The notes beneath the pieces were generated by a model. The model made no database searches and was not told the DNA's origin. It saw nothing but the letters and a program-made list of their open reading frames with translations. The position numbers were made by a program, and so were the translations under genes. A stretch of 64,000 nucleotides of DNA from Martelella limonii (GTDB taxonomy: Bacteria > Pseudomonadota > Alphaproteobacteria > Rhizobiales > Rhizobiaceae). Below are positions 34,224-42,997 of the stretch, piece by piece (position 1 is the first letter of the stretch; every line of letters starts with the position of its first letter). The DNA lies in the NCBI RefSeq assembly GCF_013344475.1, contig NZ_JABUOU010000008.1:124001-188000 (forward strand), read 5' to 3'.

Positions 34224-35720
34224 TCAGGCCGCTTCGGAAGCGGAGGCCGCTGTGATCAGCGCCTGTGTCGTCAATTCATCGCCCTCCAGGGCGCGCACGA
34301 TTTGGCCGCGCGAAAACACAAGCGCGCGGTTGCAGATATTGGCGACCTCTTCAAAATCCGTGGACACGACGACGACGGCGAGCCCGGCCTCCACCGCGCG
34401 CGCAATCAGCCTGTAGATTTCCGCCTTGGCGCCGACATCGACGCCGGCTGTCGGATCTTCTGCAATCAGAAGCTTGCGGCCGGTGGCAAGCCAGCGACCG
34501 ACGACAACCTTCTGCTGGTTGCCGCCCGAAAGCGCTTCGACCGCGATCTCCGGATCATTCGGGCGCAGGCCGACGCTTTCGCCAATGGTGGCGGTCAGGG
34601 CGGCCTCGCTGCCATGGCTGAGGAACTTGAACAGGCTTCGCCCGACAGCGCCCGGGTTCATGAACATGTTTTCCCGCACCGAAAGCGGCATCGCGACCGA
34701 TTCCTCGGCACGGTCACGGGCAATCAGGCCGATCCCGGCCTTCATTGCGCTGCGGGGCGAGGACAGGTCCGGCACCTCTCCGTTGAGCGTTATCTCGCCA
34801 CCGAATTCGACCGCTCCGAAAAGCGCCCTGCCGACAGCCTCTTGGCCCGCGCCGCGCAGGCCGACGAGGCCGAGAAGCTCGCCTCTGTGAATGTCAAAGC
34901 TGACCGGGCCGACTCCGTCGGAGGTGAGATCATTGACACGCGCGACAACCCCGCCCTGCTTCAGCTTTGCCCGGAAGAAAAGCTCTTCCGTCTTGCGCCC
35001 GACGATCAGTTCGACGAGCTCGCCCGGCGTGGTATCCGCCACGGGCTTCTCGCCGACAAGCTTGCCGTCGCGCAGGACCGCGACGCGGTCGGCGATGCGG
35101 AAGATCTCATCAAGGCGGTGAGAAACATAAATCATCCCGACGCCGCGCTCCTTGAGCGGACGAATGGCATCGAAGAGCCGCTCCACCTCGTCTGCGGGAA
35201 GGCTGGCGGTCGGCTCATCGAGAACCAGAACATCGGCGTCCGTCGCAAGCGCCCGTGCAATTGCCACGAGCGCCTTTTCTGTTCTGGTGAGGCTCGAGAT
35301 CCGGGTCTGGGGATCGAAATCGCAGCCGACGAGCTTCAGGGCCTCAGCAGCGCGGTCATCGGTCGAGGACCAGTCGATCAGTCCGGAACGGAGCGAAAAC
35401 CCCTGGGCGAGGCCGACATTTTCGCCGACGGTCATCCATTCGATGAGCCCCATGTCCTGATGGATGAAGGCGACCGGTTGACGCTGAAGCGGCCTGGGCG
35501 GGCGATGCACATAGGGCTCGCCGCGAAAGTGGATTTCGCCGCTGTCCGGCTTGTGGATGCCCGCCAGGGTCTTGATGAGTGTCGATTTGCCGGCGCCGTT
35601 TTCCCCGAGAAGGGCGAGGATTTCCCCTGGCCGCAAAGCAAGCGTGACCTCCGACAGCGCGCGCGTTCCACCGAATATCTTGGTGATCGCGCGAAACTCC
35701 ACGAGATTTGCGTCAACCAT
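34224..35720 (-). CDS. Ribose-type ABC importer ATPase with two nucleotide-binding domains, RbsA family
   Basis: 498 residues. The first half carries Walker A GENGAGKST, a signature region ISSLTRTEKALVAIARAL and Walker B DVLVLDEPTAS. The second half has a degraded Walker A (GLRGAGQEAVG, no Lys-Ser/Thr), signature LSGGNQQKVVVGRWL and Walker B LLIAEDPTAGVD. This asymmetry is usual for RbsA/MglA proteins. In the first half the signature ends SLTRTEK instead of the usual LSVGQ-type sequence, so that half may be a weaker partner. A GAGGAGTG site precedes the start. First gene of the importer operon. Confidence 0.92.
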   Translation of the reverse strand: MVDANLVEFRAITKIFGGTRALSEVTLALRPGEILALLGENGAGKSTLIKTLAGIHKPDSGEIHFRGEPYVHRPPRPLQRQPVAFIHQDMGLIEWMTVGENVGLAQGFSLRSGLIDWSSTDDRAAEALKLVGCDFDPQTRISSLTRTEKALVAIARALATDADVLVLDEPTASLPADEVERLFDAIRPLKERGVGMIYVSHRLDEIFRIADRVAVLRDGKLVGEKPVADTTPGELVELIVGRKTEELFFRAKLKQGGVVARVNDLTSDGVGPVSFDIHRGELLGLVGLRGAGQEAVGRALFGAVEFGGEITLNGEVPDLSSPRSAMKAGIGLIARDRAEESVAMPLSVRENMFMNPGAVGRSLFKFLSHGSEAALTATIGESVGLRPNDPEIAVEALSGGNQQKVVVGRWLATGRKLLIAEDPTAGVDVGAKAEIYRLIARAVEAGLAVVVVSTDFEEVANICNRALVFSRGQIVRALEGDELTTQALITAASASEAA

Positions 35721-35754
35721 CGAGCACTCCTCCCGAATTCTCGAATATGATTTT

Positions 35755-35770
35755 ATGTTATCGATAACAT
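35755..35770. promoter_or_regulatory. LacI-family operator 2 (ABC importer operon)
   Basis: Extended perfect palindrome ATGTTATCGATAACAT, containing the same 14-base core as operator 1, 35 bases upstream of the ATPase start codon. Confidence 0.8.
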
Positions 35771-35783
35771 TTCAGAGTGTCAA
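35755..35783 (-). promoter_or_regulatory. Promoter of the ABC importer operon
   Basis: Minus strand TTGACA (35778-35783, perfect), a 17-base spacer and TAACAT (35755-35760, 4/6). The operator covers the minus-10 and part of the spacer. Confidence 0.65.
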
Positions 35784-35833
35784 GTTGAAAATGCGCAGAC
35801 CGGCTGCGCGACCACTTTCGCTTGTGAGCAGGA

Positions 35834-36253
35834 TCAGACCGTATCGGCGCCGATCGCCTCAAGTGCCGCCGTCGCAACGACGACATCCTGATCGCCCGTG
35901 CCGGAACCGATACCGATCGCGCCGGCGAGCAGCCCGCCGAAGCGGATCGGAAGGCCGCCTTTGAGGTTAATGACCTCGCCATCGGTTGCGATCGCGGCCG
36001 CAACAGCGAATTCAGGCGCCATCTGTCCCGTCGCTGTATTCAGGGATGCCGCCGTGATGGCTTTCGCCCGAGCAGTCTTCATCGACGTGAACTTGGCGCC
36101 GTCCATGCGGAAGATCGCCAGCGTCACGCCGCTTTGATCGACGATCACGACGTTCTGCGGCACGTTGATTTCCTCGGCCTTGGCGACAGCGGCGGCAAGA
36201 GCCGTCATGACGCCGTTGTGGCTGAGGGCGGTGGCGGGGCGGGTGTGGGACAA
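35834..36253 (-). CDS. GlcG/HbpS-like (DUF336 family) protein
   Basis: About 139 residues if the TTG at 36253 is used, which has GAGGAAAA upstream. A longer frame from 36355 would add a Pro/Leu-rich tail unlike the family. Core ALAAAVAKAEEINVPQNVVI, then KFTSMKTARAKAITAASLNT and GGLPIRFGGLLAGAIGIGSG, typical of the GlcG/HbpS family. Members bind haem or cobalamin, or occur in glycolate clusters, and most are uncharacterised. It lies between the LacI regulator and the ABC importer. Its role in the regulon is unknown. Confidence 0.8.
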   Translation of the reverse strand: MSHTRPATALSHNGVMTALAAAVAKAEEINVPQNVVIVDQSGVTLAIFRMDGAKFTSMKTARAKAITAASLNTATGQMAPEFAVAAAIATDGEVINLKGGLPIRFGGLLAGAIGIGSGTGDQDVVVATAALEAIGADTV

Positions 36254-36365
36254 ATCGTTTTCCTCTTCGAATATGTTCAATGGCAGACCCGACAAAACCG
36301 GCAAAACCGGCAGAGCCTGCCGCATCTTGTGTCCTGCCGTCACAGCCTGCGGCAAGGGCAGATGG

Positions 36366-37418
36366 TCAGGTGCTTTCGCGCAGAATGACCTTGTAAGGCG
36401 TCAGTATCAGTTCGTCGCCGCCGGCCTCCTCACCTGCCAGCACCCGCAGCAGCTTTTCGGCGGCAAGACGGCCGATTTCAAGACAGCCGACATTCACCGT
36501 GGAAATGCGGGGATGGCAGAAGGCCGAAATTTCGTAGTCTCCGAAACCCGCAATCGCGATGTCATCCGGCACCTTGATGCCGCGCCTGTGGCACTCCATG
36601 ATGGCGCCGAAGGCCGAGAGGTCGGATACGCAAATCACCGCTTCCGTGTCCGGCCAGCGCTCGAGCATCGAAACGATGGCCTGCGCGCCCTGCTCTATCG
36701 AGATCGGCGGAACGCCGAAGGAGATGAGCCTGCCGGGCTCCAGATCCAGTTCCCTGATCGCATCGAGAAAGCCGGTCCGGCGCATGTTGCCGCGGGTGTC
36801 CCGCGTCGTGGTGCCGCCGATATAGCCGAATTTCCTGTAGCCCTTCGCGGCCAGTGCCTTGACCATGTCGCGCGTCACGGCACTGTTGGAGAACCCGACC
36901 ACGCTATCGATCGGATCCTCGGGGATCTCCCAGGTCTCGATAACGGGAATGCCGGAATTGACGAGCATCCGCCGCGCGCTCGGGGTATGCGCGCTGCCGG
37001 TCAGAATGATCCCTTCCGGCCGCCGCTGCAGCATCGACTGGATGAGCTGCTCCTCCTTCTCCCTGGAATAGTCGGTATAGCCAAGAAGCAGTTGGAGGCC
37101 CGACCCTTCGAGCGCCTCGGTGATGCCGCGTGCCGTTTCGGAGAAATTGGAGTTGTTGATGGACGGCACGAGCGCCGCCACGAAGCCCGTCTTGCGCGAG
37201 GAAAGCGAGCCGGCAGACTGGTCGAGCACATAGCCAAGCTCGTCGACAGCAGACAGAATCCGCTTCCGCGTTTCGTCGGAGACGTGGCTGTCCTTCTTCA
37301 AGGCCCGCGACACCGTCATCGTCGATACGCCCGCCCGTTGCGCGACGTCAGCCATTGTCGGCGCAGCCTGCGGTCGCTGCCCGCCTCGTTGGCCACTATT
37401 CCTGCTACCTGCTGCCAA
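36366..37418 (-). CDS. LacI-family repressor, gluconate-operon (GntR/IdnR) type
   Basis: 350 residues from a TTG start at 37418. An internal ATG at 37355 (MADVAQRAGVS) would also give a complete helix-turn-helix. DNA-binding motif TMADVAQRAGVSTMTVSRAL, hinge helix DQSAGSLSSRKTG, then a type-1 periplasmic-binding-protein-like sensor domain. An N-terminal extension of about 20 basic residues before the helix-turn-helix is common in gluconate repressors. It is the only LacI protein here, lies in the middle of the four identical operators and is the obvious protein to bind them. The inducer is probably gluconate, idonate or a phosphorylated derivative. Confidence 0.9.
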   Translation of the reverse strand: MAAGSRNSGQRGGQRPQAAPTMADVAQRAGVSTMTVSRALKKDSHVSDETRKRILSAVDELGYVLDQSAGSLSSRKTGFVAALVPSINNSNFSETARGITEALEGSGLQLLLGYTDYSREKEEQLIQSMLQRRPEGIILTGSAHTPSARRMLVNSGIPVIETWEIPEDPIDSVVGFSNSAVTRDMVKALAAKGYRKFGYIGGTTTRDTRGNMRRTGFLDAIRELDLEPGRLISFGVPPISIEQGAQAIVSMLERWPDTEAVICVSDLSAFGAIMECHRRGIKVPDDIAIAGFGDYEISAFCHPRISTVNVGCLEIGRLAAEKLLRVLAGEEAGGDELILTPYKVILREST

Positions 37419-37606
37419 TCTAAGTCCCCGTAGAACCCAACCTCGCCGTGGAGCGTAAGATCCACGGCCCTCTTCGATACGATTTCTTCTGGTCCGAGTA
37501 CCGGACAGGTGTCAATGTTGCACGGACGCAACCGCCGGAGTTGGCGCAAATGGCACGGCCGAAATCCAACTTGTTCCGGGCTTTCACTTGACGCAGATAG
37601 CATATC

Positions 37607-37620
37607 TGTTATCGATATCA
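37607..37620. promoter_or_regulatory. LacI-family operator 3 (lactonase operon; possibly lacI autoregulation)
   Basis: TGTTATCGATATCA, one base away from the perfect dyad. It follows TTGACG (37588-37593) at minus-10 distance, 51 bases upstream of the lactonase start codon and 189 bases upstream of the divergent repressor gene. Confidence 0.75.
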
Positions 37621-37670
37621 TAGAGATTTCTTGGGCTTGGCCGGCCAGCACAGGTGACAAGGGGGGAGTG

Positions 37671-38597
37671 ATGTACGGCATCTTGGAAGGAACCGGGTTT
37701 GAAGTGCTCGATCCCAGGTTTGAAGCGTGCTTTGTGGGGCATGCGCGGGTCGAGCGCCTCTGGACCGGAGGGCGCTGGCTGGAAGGGCCTGCATGGTTTG
37801 CGCCGGGCCGGTTTGTGCTGTTCTCCGACATCCCAAACAACCGCATGATGCGCTACGACGAGGCGAGCGGCCAGACCTGCGTTTTCCGTCAGCCTTCGAA
37901 CAACAGCAACGGCAATACCGTCGACAATCAGGGGCGCCTGGTCACCTGCGAACATGGTGCCAGACGTGTTACGCGCACCGACTTTAACGGTCAGACCCGG
38001 GTGCTGGCTGACCGTTTCGAGGGCAAAAGGCTGAATTCGCCCAATGATGTTGTGGTGAAATCCGATGGTACGGTGTGGTTCACCGACCCCTCCTACGGGA
38101 TCATGCATGATTACGAGGGCGACTACGCCGAACAGGAGATCGCGGGCTGCCATGTCTATTGCATCGACCCCGAAACTGGCAGGATCGCCCGCGTCGCTGA
38201 CGATTTCGAAAAACCGAATGGCCTCGCCTTTTCGCCCGACGAAAGCCTGCTCTACATCGCCGATACCGGCGCGACGCACAAGGATGGCGGACCGCGCCAT
38301 ATCAGAAAATTCTGGGTCGGCGCGGACAATGCGCTGGAAGACCGCGGCGTCTTTGCCACCTGCACAAACGGATTGTTTGACGGCTTCCGGGTTGATCGCT
38401 GCGGCCGCATCTGGACCAGCGCGGCAGATGGCGTTCACTGCTACGATCCCGACGGAACCCTGATCGGCAAGATCCATCTGCCGGAGCTGGTTTCCAACCT
38501 GACATTCGGGGGTGAAAAGCGGAACCGTCTGTTCATCACCGCGTCCAGCTCGCTTTATGCGGTTTATGTCACCGCCAATGGCTGCAAACTGGGGTGA
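37671..38597 (+). CDS. SMP-30/gluconolactonase-family sugar lactonase
   Basis: 308 residues from the ATG at 37671 (GGGGGGAGTG upstream); 54 in-frame codons upstream cover the operator and are rejected. Six-bladed propeller with the metal ligands Glu in WLEGPAWF, Asn in SPNDVVV and Asp in FDGFRVDRCG. It opens aldonolactones to aldonates in the cytoplasm, supplying substrate for the gluconate/idonate enzymes. No signal peptide. First of three plus-strand genes. Confidence 0.9.
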   Translation: MYGILEGTGFEVLDPRFEACFVGHARVERLWTGGRWLEGPAWFAPGRFVLFSDIPNNRMMRYDEASGQTCVFRQPSNNSNGNTVDNQGRLVTCEHGARRVTRTDFNGQTRVLADRFEGKRLNSPNDVVVKSDGTVWFTDPSYGIMHDYEGDYAEQEIAGCHVYCIDPETGRIARVADDFEKPNGLAFSPDESLLYIADTGATHKDGGPRHIRKFWVGADNALEDRGVFATCTNGLFDGFRVDRCGRIWTSAADGVHCYDPDGTLIGKIHLPELVSNLTFGGEKRNRLFITASSSLYAVYVTANGCKLG

Positions 38598-38598
38598 G

Positions 38599-39477
38599 AT
38601 GACGATGAAAATCGCCTTTCTGGGCATTGGACTGATGGGGGCGCCAATGGCCCTCAACCTTCTCAAGGCAGGCTTCCCGATCACCGTGTGGAACCGGAGC
38701 AACGGTAAGACCGGCACGGTTCGAGAGGCAGGCGCTCTGGTTGCGGACACGCCGGCAGATGCCGTCTCCGGGGCGGATATCGTGATCACCATGGTGTCCG
38801 ATGGTTCGGCGGTCGAAGATCTGCTGTTCGGCAGCGGCGCCGCAGAGCGGATCCTCGAAGGCGCGATCGTCATCGACATGAGCTCGATCAAGCCTGAAGA
38901 GGCGCGCGCGCATGCCCGCCGGCTGGCCGATCTGGGCGTGAGCCATCTCGATGCCCCCGTCAGCGGCGGCACCCGTGGCGCGCAGAATGGCACGCTTGCC
39001 ATCATGGCCGGTGGCGAGGAACAGGCTTTCGCGCGTGCAGCGAAGGTTTTCGAACCGATGGGCAGGGCGATCCTTCTCGGCCCCTCCGGCAGCGGCCAGC
39101 TTGCGAAACTCGCCAATCAGGCAATCGTTGCCATCACCATCGGCGCAGTCGCCGAGGCAACGCTGCTGGTGCGTGAAGGCGGCATCGACCCGGCGCGCTT
39201 TCGGGCCGTGCTCAAGGGCGGCTTTGCAGACTCGGTCATTCTTCAGCAGCATGGCGAACGCATGCAATCTTCCGATTTCACGCCCGGCGGCCGCTCGGCC
39301 TTTCAGCTGAAGGATCTCGACAATGTGCTTGCAGAGTGCCGGAACATGGGCCTTTCCCTTCCGTTGACGACGTTGCAGCGTGACCGGTTTGCCGACCTGG
39401 TGAGCCGTCTCGACGGCGGCGACCTCGATCATTCCGCATTGTTTCTGGAACTGCTCGACCGAAATCACCTGAGCTGA
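38599..39477 (+). CDS. NAD(P)-dependent beta-hydroxyacid dehydrogenase (GarR-like), second copy
   Basis: 292 residues, beginning one base after the lactonase stop codon, so cotranslated. An ATG two codons further is an alternative start. Rossmann motif GIGLMG, substrate loop DAPVSGGTRG, catalytic Lys in LAKLANQ. Overall closely related in architecture to the protein at 28502, but clearly diverged. It oxidises or reduces a short beta-hydroxyacid. Substrate unknown. Confidence 0.88.
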   Translation: MTMKIAFLGIGLMGAPMALNLLKAGFPITVWNRSNGKTGTVREAGALVADTPADAVSGADIVITMVSDGSAVEDLLFGSGAAERILEGAIVIDMSSIKPEEARAHARRLADLGVSHLDAPVSGGTRGAQNGTLAIMAGGEEQAFARAAKVFEPMGRAILLGPSGSGQLAKLANQAIVAITIGAVAEATLLVREGGIDPARFRAVLKGGFADSVILQQHGERMQSSDFTPGGRSAFQLKDLDNVLAECRNMGLSLPLTTLQRDRFADLVSRLDGGDLDHSALFLELLDRNHLS

Positions 39478-39528
39478 ACTTTCGGGCCGCCGGCGCACAC
39501 GCAGGCGGCTCTTTTCTTAGAACAATAT

Positions 39529-39542
39529 GATATCGATAACAA
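39529..39542. promoter_or_regulatory. LacI-family operator 4 (2-hydroxyacid dehydrogenase)
   Basis: TGATATCGATAACA, one base from the perfect dyad and the mirror of operator 3, 16 bases before the start codon. No good minus-35 is seen, so it may control an internal promoter or block elongation. Confidence 0.7.
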
Positions 39543-39557
39543 AATTGGAGAACACCC

Positions 39558-40505
39558 ATGTCGAAAGTCGAGATCCTGCAGGTCGGTCCATATCCGATCT
39601 GGGATGATGAACGCCTCAATGCACGCTTCACCATGCACCGCTATTTCGAGGCGGAGGACAAGCAGGCTTTCCTGAAGGAGCATGCGCAGAAGATCCGCGG
39701 CATCGCCACCCGCGGCGAACTGGGAGCGAGCCGGGCCATGATCGAGGCGCTGCCGGCGCTCGAGATCATCAGCGTTTATGGCGTCGGCTATGACGCAGTC
39801 GATCTCGATGCCGCCCGCGCGCGCAACATACGCGTCACCAATACGCCCGATGTGCTGACCAAGGACGTTGCGGACCTCGGCGTCGCAATGATGATGTGTC
39901 TTTCGCGCGGCATGATCGGTGCGGAAGCCTGGGTGAAGAGCGGCAACTGGGCATCGAAAGGGCTCTATCCCCTCAAGCATCGCGTCCATGGCAAGCGTGC
40001 CGGCATTCTGGGCCTTGGCCGCATCGGCTACGAGGTGGGTCGACGGCTTTCAGGCTTCGACATGGATATCCTTTACAGCGATGTCGCGGCTAAGGACTAT
40101 GCACCCGACTGGACCTTCGTCGAGGGCGCAGAAAAGCTTGCAGAGAGCTGCGACTTCCTGTTCGTGACGCTCGCGGCATCGGCCGCGACCCGCCATATCG
40201 TCGGCAAGCAGGTGATCGAGGCCTTGGGTCCGGAAGGCATGCTGATCAATATTTCGCGCGCGTCCAATATCGATGAAGACGCACTGCTTGACGCCCTTGA
40301 AAGCGGCAAGCTGGGTTCGGCGGCATTGGATGTCTTCGAAGGGGAACCGAACCTCAACCCGCGCTTCCTCGCGCTTGATAACGTCCTCCTGCAGCCGCAC
40401 CATGCTTCGGGGACCTACGAAACGCGCAAGGCGATGGGAAAACTGGTCTTCGACAATCTCGATGCCCATTTCTCCGGCAAGCCGCTGCCGACACCGGTGT
40501 TGTGA
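39558..40505 (+). CDS. D-2-hydroxyacid dehydrogenase (glyoxylate/hydroxypyruvate or 2-ketoaldonate reductase-like)
   Basis: 315 residues. NAD(P) motif GLGRIGYEVG, catalytic Arg in NISRAS, Glu in FEGEPNLN and His in QPHHASGTYE. Its setting behind the gluconate operator suggests reduction of a 2-ketoaldonate such as 2-ketogluconate, as in GhrB-type enzymes, but glyoxylate or hydroxypyruvate reduction fits equally. The 80-base gap from the previous gene contains operator 4. Confidence 0.9.
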   Translation: MSKVEILQVGPYPIWDDERLNARFTMHRYFEAEDKQAFLKEHAQKIRGIATRGELGASRAMIEALPALEIISVYGVGYDAVDLDAARARNIRVTNTPDVLTKDVADLGVAMMMCLSRGMIGAEAWVKSGNWASKGLYPLKHRVHGKRAGILGLGRIGYEVGRRLSGFDMDILYSDVAAKDYAPDWTFVEGAEKLAESCDFLFVTLAASAATRHIVGKQVIEALGPEGMLINISRASNIDEDALLDALESGKLGSAALDVFEGEPNLNPRFLALDNVLLQPHHASGTYETRKAMGKLVFDNLDAHFSGKPLPTPVL

Positions 40506-40598
40506 AGACAGGCGCAGCGTCAAGAACAAAAGCCGGCAGCGGCCGCAGGAGCGTCAGGCTGAGACCCTGCGGGACGGGAATGCGTGCGCTCGCGACAC

Positions 40599-41033
40599 TC
40601 AATCGCCGGCGCTCCAGCGCTCCTTGTGACCGAAGCCCCTGCCATTGTCCGTGAGCTTGATCATGGCAGGAGAGAACGACCAGAGCTGCGCGCTTGCGCC
40701 GGATGCTTCCGGAAAGGCGGCCTTGAAAATCGCTTCGCCTTTCCTTGCCTCCTCACCGTCCAGCATGGCCGTCCTGCCGCTTGCCTGCAGGCCGCAGAGC
40801 CGGCTGATATCGCGGTCCTGGCCGGCGATGGTTACCGCCGCAGCACCGTGCAGCAACAAGGCGGCACCATGACGCGTCGAAGCCGATGTGAAGAACAGCA
40901 GCCGGCGCGCCGCGCGATCTGCCACATAGAAGACGCTTGCAGCCCACAGTCCATCCGCATCTGACGTCGCGACCGACATGACGTGGTGGTCGAGGAGAAA
41001 AGCATCAATCGTTCGTGAAAAGGCGATCGTCAT
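40599..41033 (-). CDS. Pyridoxamine 5-phosphate oxidase-like flavin-binding split-barrel protein
   Basis: 144 residues from the ATG at 41033, which lies 29 bases inside the end of the tandem LysR gene, so translation is probably coupled. The split-barrel pattern is clear: ISVATSDADG-like strand MSVATSDADGLWAASVFYVA, then LLFFTSASTRHGAALL and ISRLCGLQASGRTAML. These proteins bind FMN or F420/haem and usually reduce or sense small molecules. Probably a general flavin reductase-like protein. No specific role can be given. Confidence 0.78.
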   Translation of the reverse strand: MTIAFSRTIDAFLLDHHVMSVATSDADGLWAASVFYVADRAARRLLFFTSASTRHGAALLLHGAAAVTIAGQDRDISRLCGLQASGRTAMLDGEEARKGEAIFKAAFPEASGASAQLWSFSPAMIKLTDNGRGFGHKERWSAGD

Positions 41034-42903
41034 CCGCGGGCACATCCAGTTCTTTGGGGGAATGGGCAAAGGCGGCAACGAGCACCTGAATGATCGCGCG
41101 CTCCGCCGCCGAGAGCGCCCGGTCCATGGAAAAGATGACCGAAAGCTGACCGGAAATGTCTTCCGCTGCAATCGGCACGGTTTTAAGCCGCCCCTCGGCC
41201 ACATCGCGGCGTACCGAGGAGGCGGGCAGGATGGTGCAGAGCGGCGCGCGTCTTGCCATGGCAATCGCCAGCGGCAATGAACCGGCCTCGACCACCGGCT
41301 GAAGCCTGAGATTTCGCGCTCTTGCGGCCGCCATGATGCTCTGGTGGATACTCAGGTGCCGGCTGCCCATGACGAGCGGCAACTGGCAGACATCCTCAAG
41401 CGTCAACGCCTCCTTGTCGCCGAGAACGATCGCCGGATTGGCGACGACTGAAAGCGGCTCGCCCGGCCCCAGGGCGATCTTGCCAACCTTGGTGCCTGCA
41501 ACGCCGACGATGGCGAGATTGAGCGCTCCCGAGTGGACCAGATCGTTGAGCACGGCGTTGGACGCCTCTGTGATTTCAAGGCGCCAGTCGGGATTGCTGG
41601 CGTGCACCCGCGTCGCCATCGCGGCCACGCGGGCGGTCAGCGCACTGTCGTGACCGGAGCTTGGCAGCGTCCCGATGGATACGATTGCCTGAGTATGGGC
41701 CGCGATATCGTGCGACAGCCTGAGCATCGCCGCTTCCCGCGCCTCGATTTCCAGCGTGAAGGGCAGCAGCCGGTCGCCTGTCTGCGCGATCGCGCTGCCA
41801 TCGCTGCGCCGGTTGAAAAGCGCGCTTCCGATGCTTTTCTCCAGTTTGTTCAACTGGACCGAAACGGAGGGCTGGGAGAGGTTTGCAACCCGTGCCGCAG
41901 CCGAAATCCCGCCGCTGCGGCAGGCGAGATTGAAGAGCTGTATCTGCCGCATCGTTGCTTCGGGCTCGAAGACGATATTGTCTTCCGGCGCGGCGAGGTT
42001 CTCCTTCACGAGCGCAAGAAAGGTTTCGCCACGCCCGGCAAGTGCGCCGCTGATCCGCGCTCCGATCGTCGATGTGAGCGGCGGACTGAGCGGCGTCGCC
42101 TCCACATGATGCAAGCCCATGCGCGCAGAGAGCATGGAGGCGGGCATCAGAAACCGCAGATGCGGCTTCTTGAGCACGAGATCCCCGAGATCATAGGGGT
42201 CCGCATCGATGTGAAGAAGCGGGTTGCCGAGGCCGTTCACCTCCACATAGCGGGCGATCGCATTGGCAAGCGCGGGACGCATCCGGGTCACGGCAAGCTT
42301 GTCGGTCACGATATTGAGCGGTGCCTCGCCGGCGCTGGCACTGACCGAAACCCAGGGGTCCTGGTAGAGTTCATCGGAAACGATGGGGCCGCTCAGCTCT
42401 ATCTCGGGAAAGGAAAAGATATCGATCCGCGCACTCAATTCGCGCGGTATGCGCGCGCCAAGACCGCCTTCCTGCGCGGCCTCAGGCGTCCGGAAATCGG
42501 CAAAACGGCATTCGATCAGCGTCTGCGGCGCAAGGGTGCCCATGCGATGGATCGCCCTGTCGACGGCTTTCGACAGCCGGCCGATCGCAAAGGAAAGATC
42601 GATATCGACGACAAGCCTTTCCAGCGGCCCGGCCTCGACCTGACCGGCATAGTGCCGGGCCTGATGTTCCAGCTGAAGGATACGGCAGGCATCCCTGTAA
42701 AGCCAGAAAGCAGAGGGCATCATCCGCAGATGTCCGCCCTGACGCGAGAACAGGCGCATTCCGATGCGCGTTTCGAGCGTCTTCAGCGCTGTGCTGAATG
42801 TGGAGGTTCCAAGACCGTGTCCAGCCGCCGCTTCGGAAATCTTGAGGTTCTGGCAAGCCAGAACAAACTTCGCCAGCAATCTGAACTTGGTGACGCTTTC
42901 CAT
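41005..42903 (-). CDS. Tandem LysR regulator: two complete LysR modules in one polypeptide
   Basis: 632 residues from the ATG at 42903. Module 1 (about 1-317) starts with a helix-turn-helix (LACQNLKISEAAAGHGLGTS, then LKTLETRIGMRLFSRQGGHL) and an effector domain. Module 2 starts with a second helix-turn-helix from about residue 318 (MRQIQLFNLACRSGGISAAA, then SQPSVSVQLNKLEKSIGSAL) and a standard LysR substrate-binding domain (VSIGTLPSSGHDS, VVEAGSLPLAIAMAR). A single LysR is about 300 residues, so this is a fused tandem duplication. It directly follows the ammonia-lyase gene and probably controls the catabolic operon above it. Confidence 0.88.
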   Translation of the reverse strand: MESVTKFRLLAKFVLACQNLKISEAAAGHGLGTSTFSTALKTLETRIGMRLFSRQGGHLRMMPSAFWLYRDACRILQLEHQARHYAGQVEAGPLERLVVDIDLSFAIGRLSKAVDRAIHRMGTLAPQTLIECRFADFRTPEAAQEGGLGARIPRELSARIDIFSFPEIELSGPIVSDELYQDPWVSVSASAGEAPLNIVTDKLAVTRMRPALANAIARYVEVNGLGNPLLHIDADPYDLGDLVLKKPHLRFLMPASMLSARMGLHHVEATPLSPPLTSTIGARISGALAGRGETFLALVKENLAAPEDNIVFEPEATMRQIQLFNLACRSGGISAAARVANLSQPSVSVQLNKLEKSIGSALFNRRSDGSAIAQTGDRLLPFTLEIEAREAAMLRLSHDIAAHTQAIVSIGTLPSSGHDSALTARVAAMATRVHASNPDWRLEITEASNAVLNDLVHSGALNLAIVGVAGTKVGKIALGPGEPLSVVANPAIVLGDKEALTLEDVCQLPLVMGSRHLSIHQSIMAAARARNLRLQPVVEAGSLPLAIAMARRAPLCTILPASSVRRDVAEGRLKTVPIAAEDISGQLSVIFSMDRALSAAERAIIQVLVAAFAHSPKELDVPADDDRLFTND

Positions 42904-42997
42904 TCCGGCAAGTGTACTTGCGGCGTTGCGGCTTTTCAATATCGTCCCACCGGAAGGGCCGCCTCCTTTGACGGGAGGCGGCGCGATGCGTGAAAGC

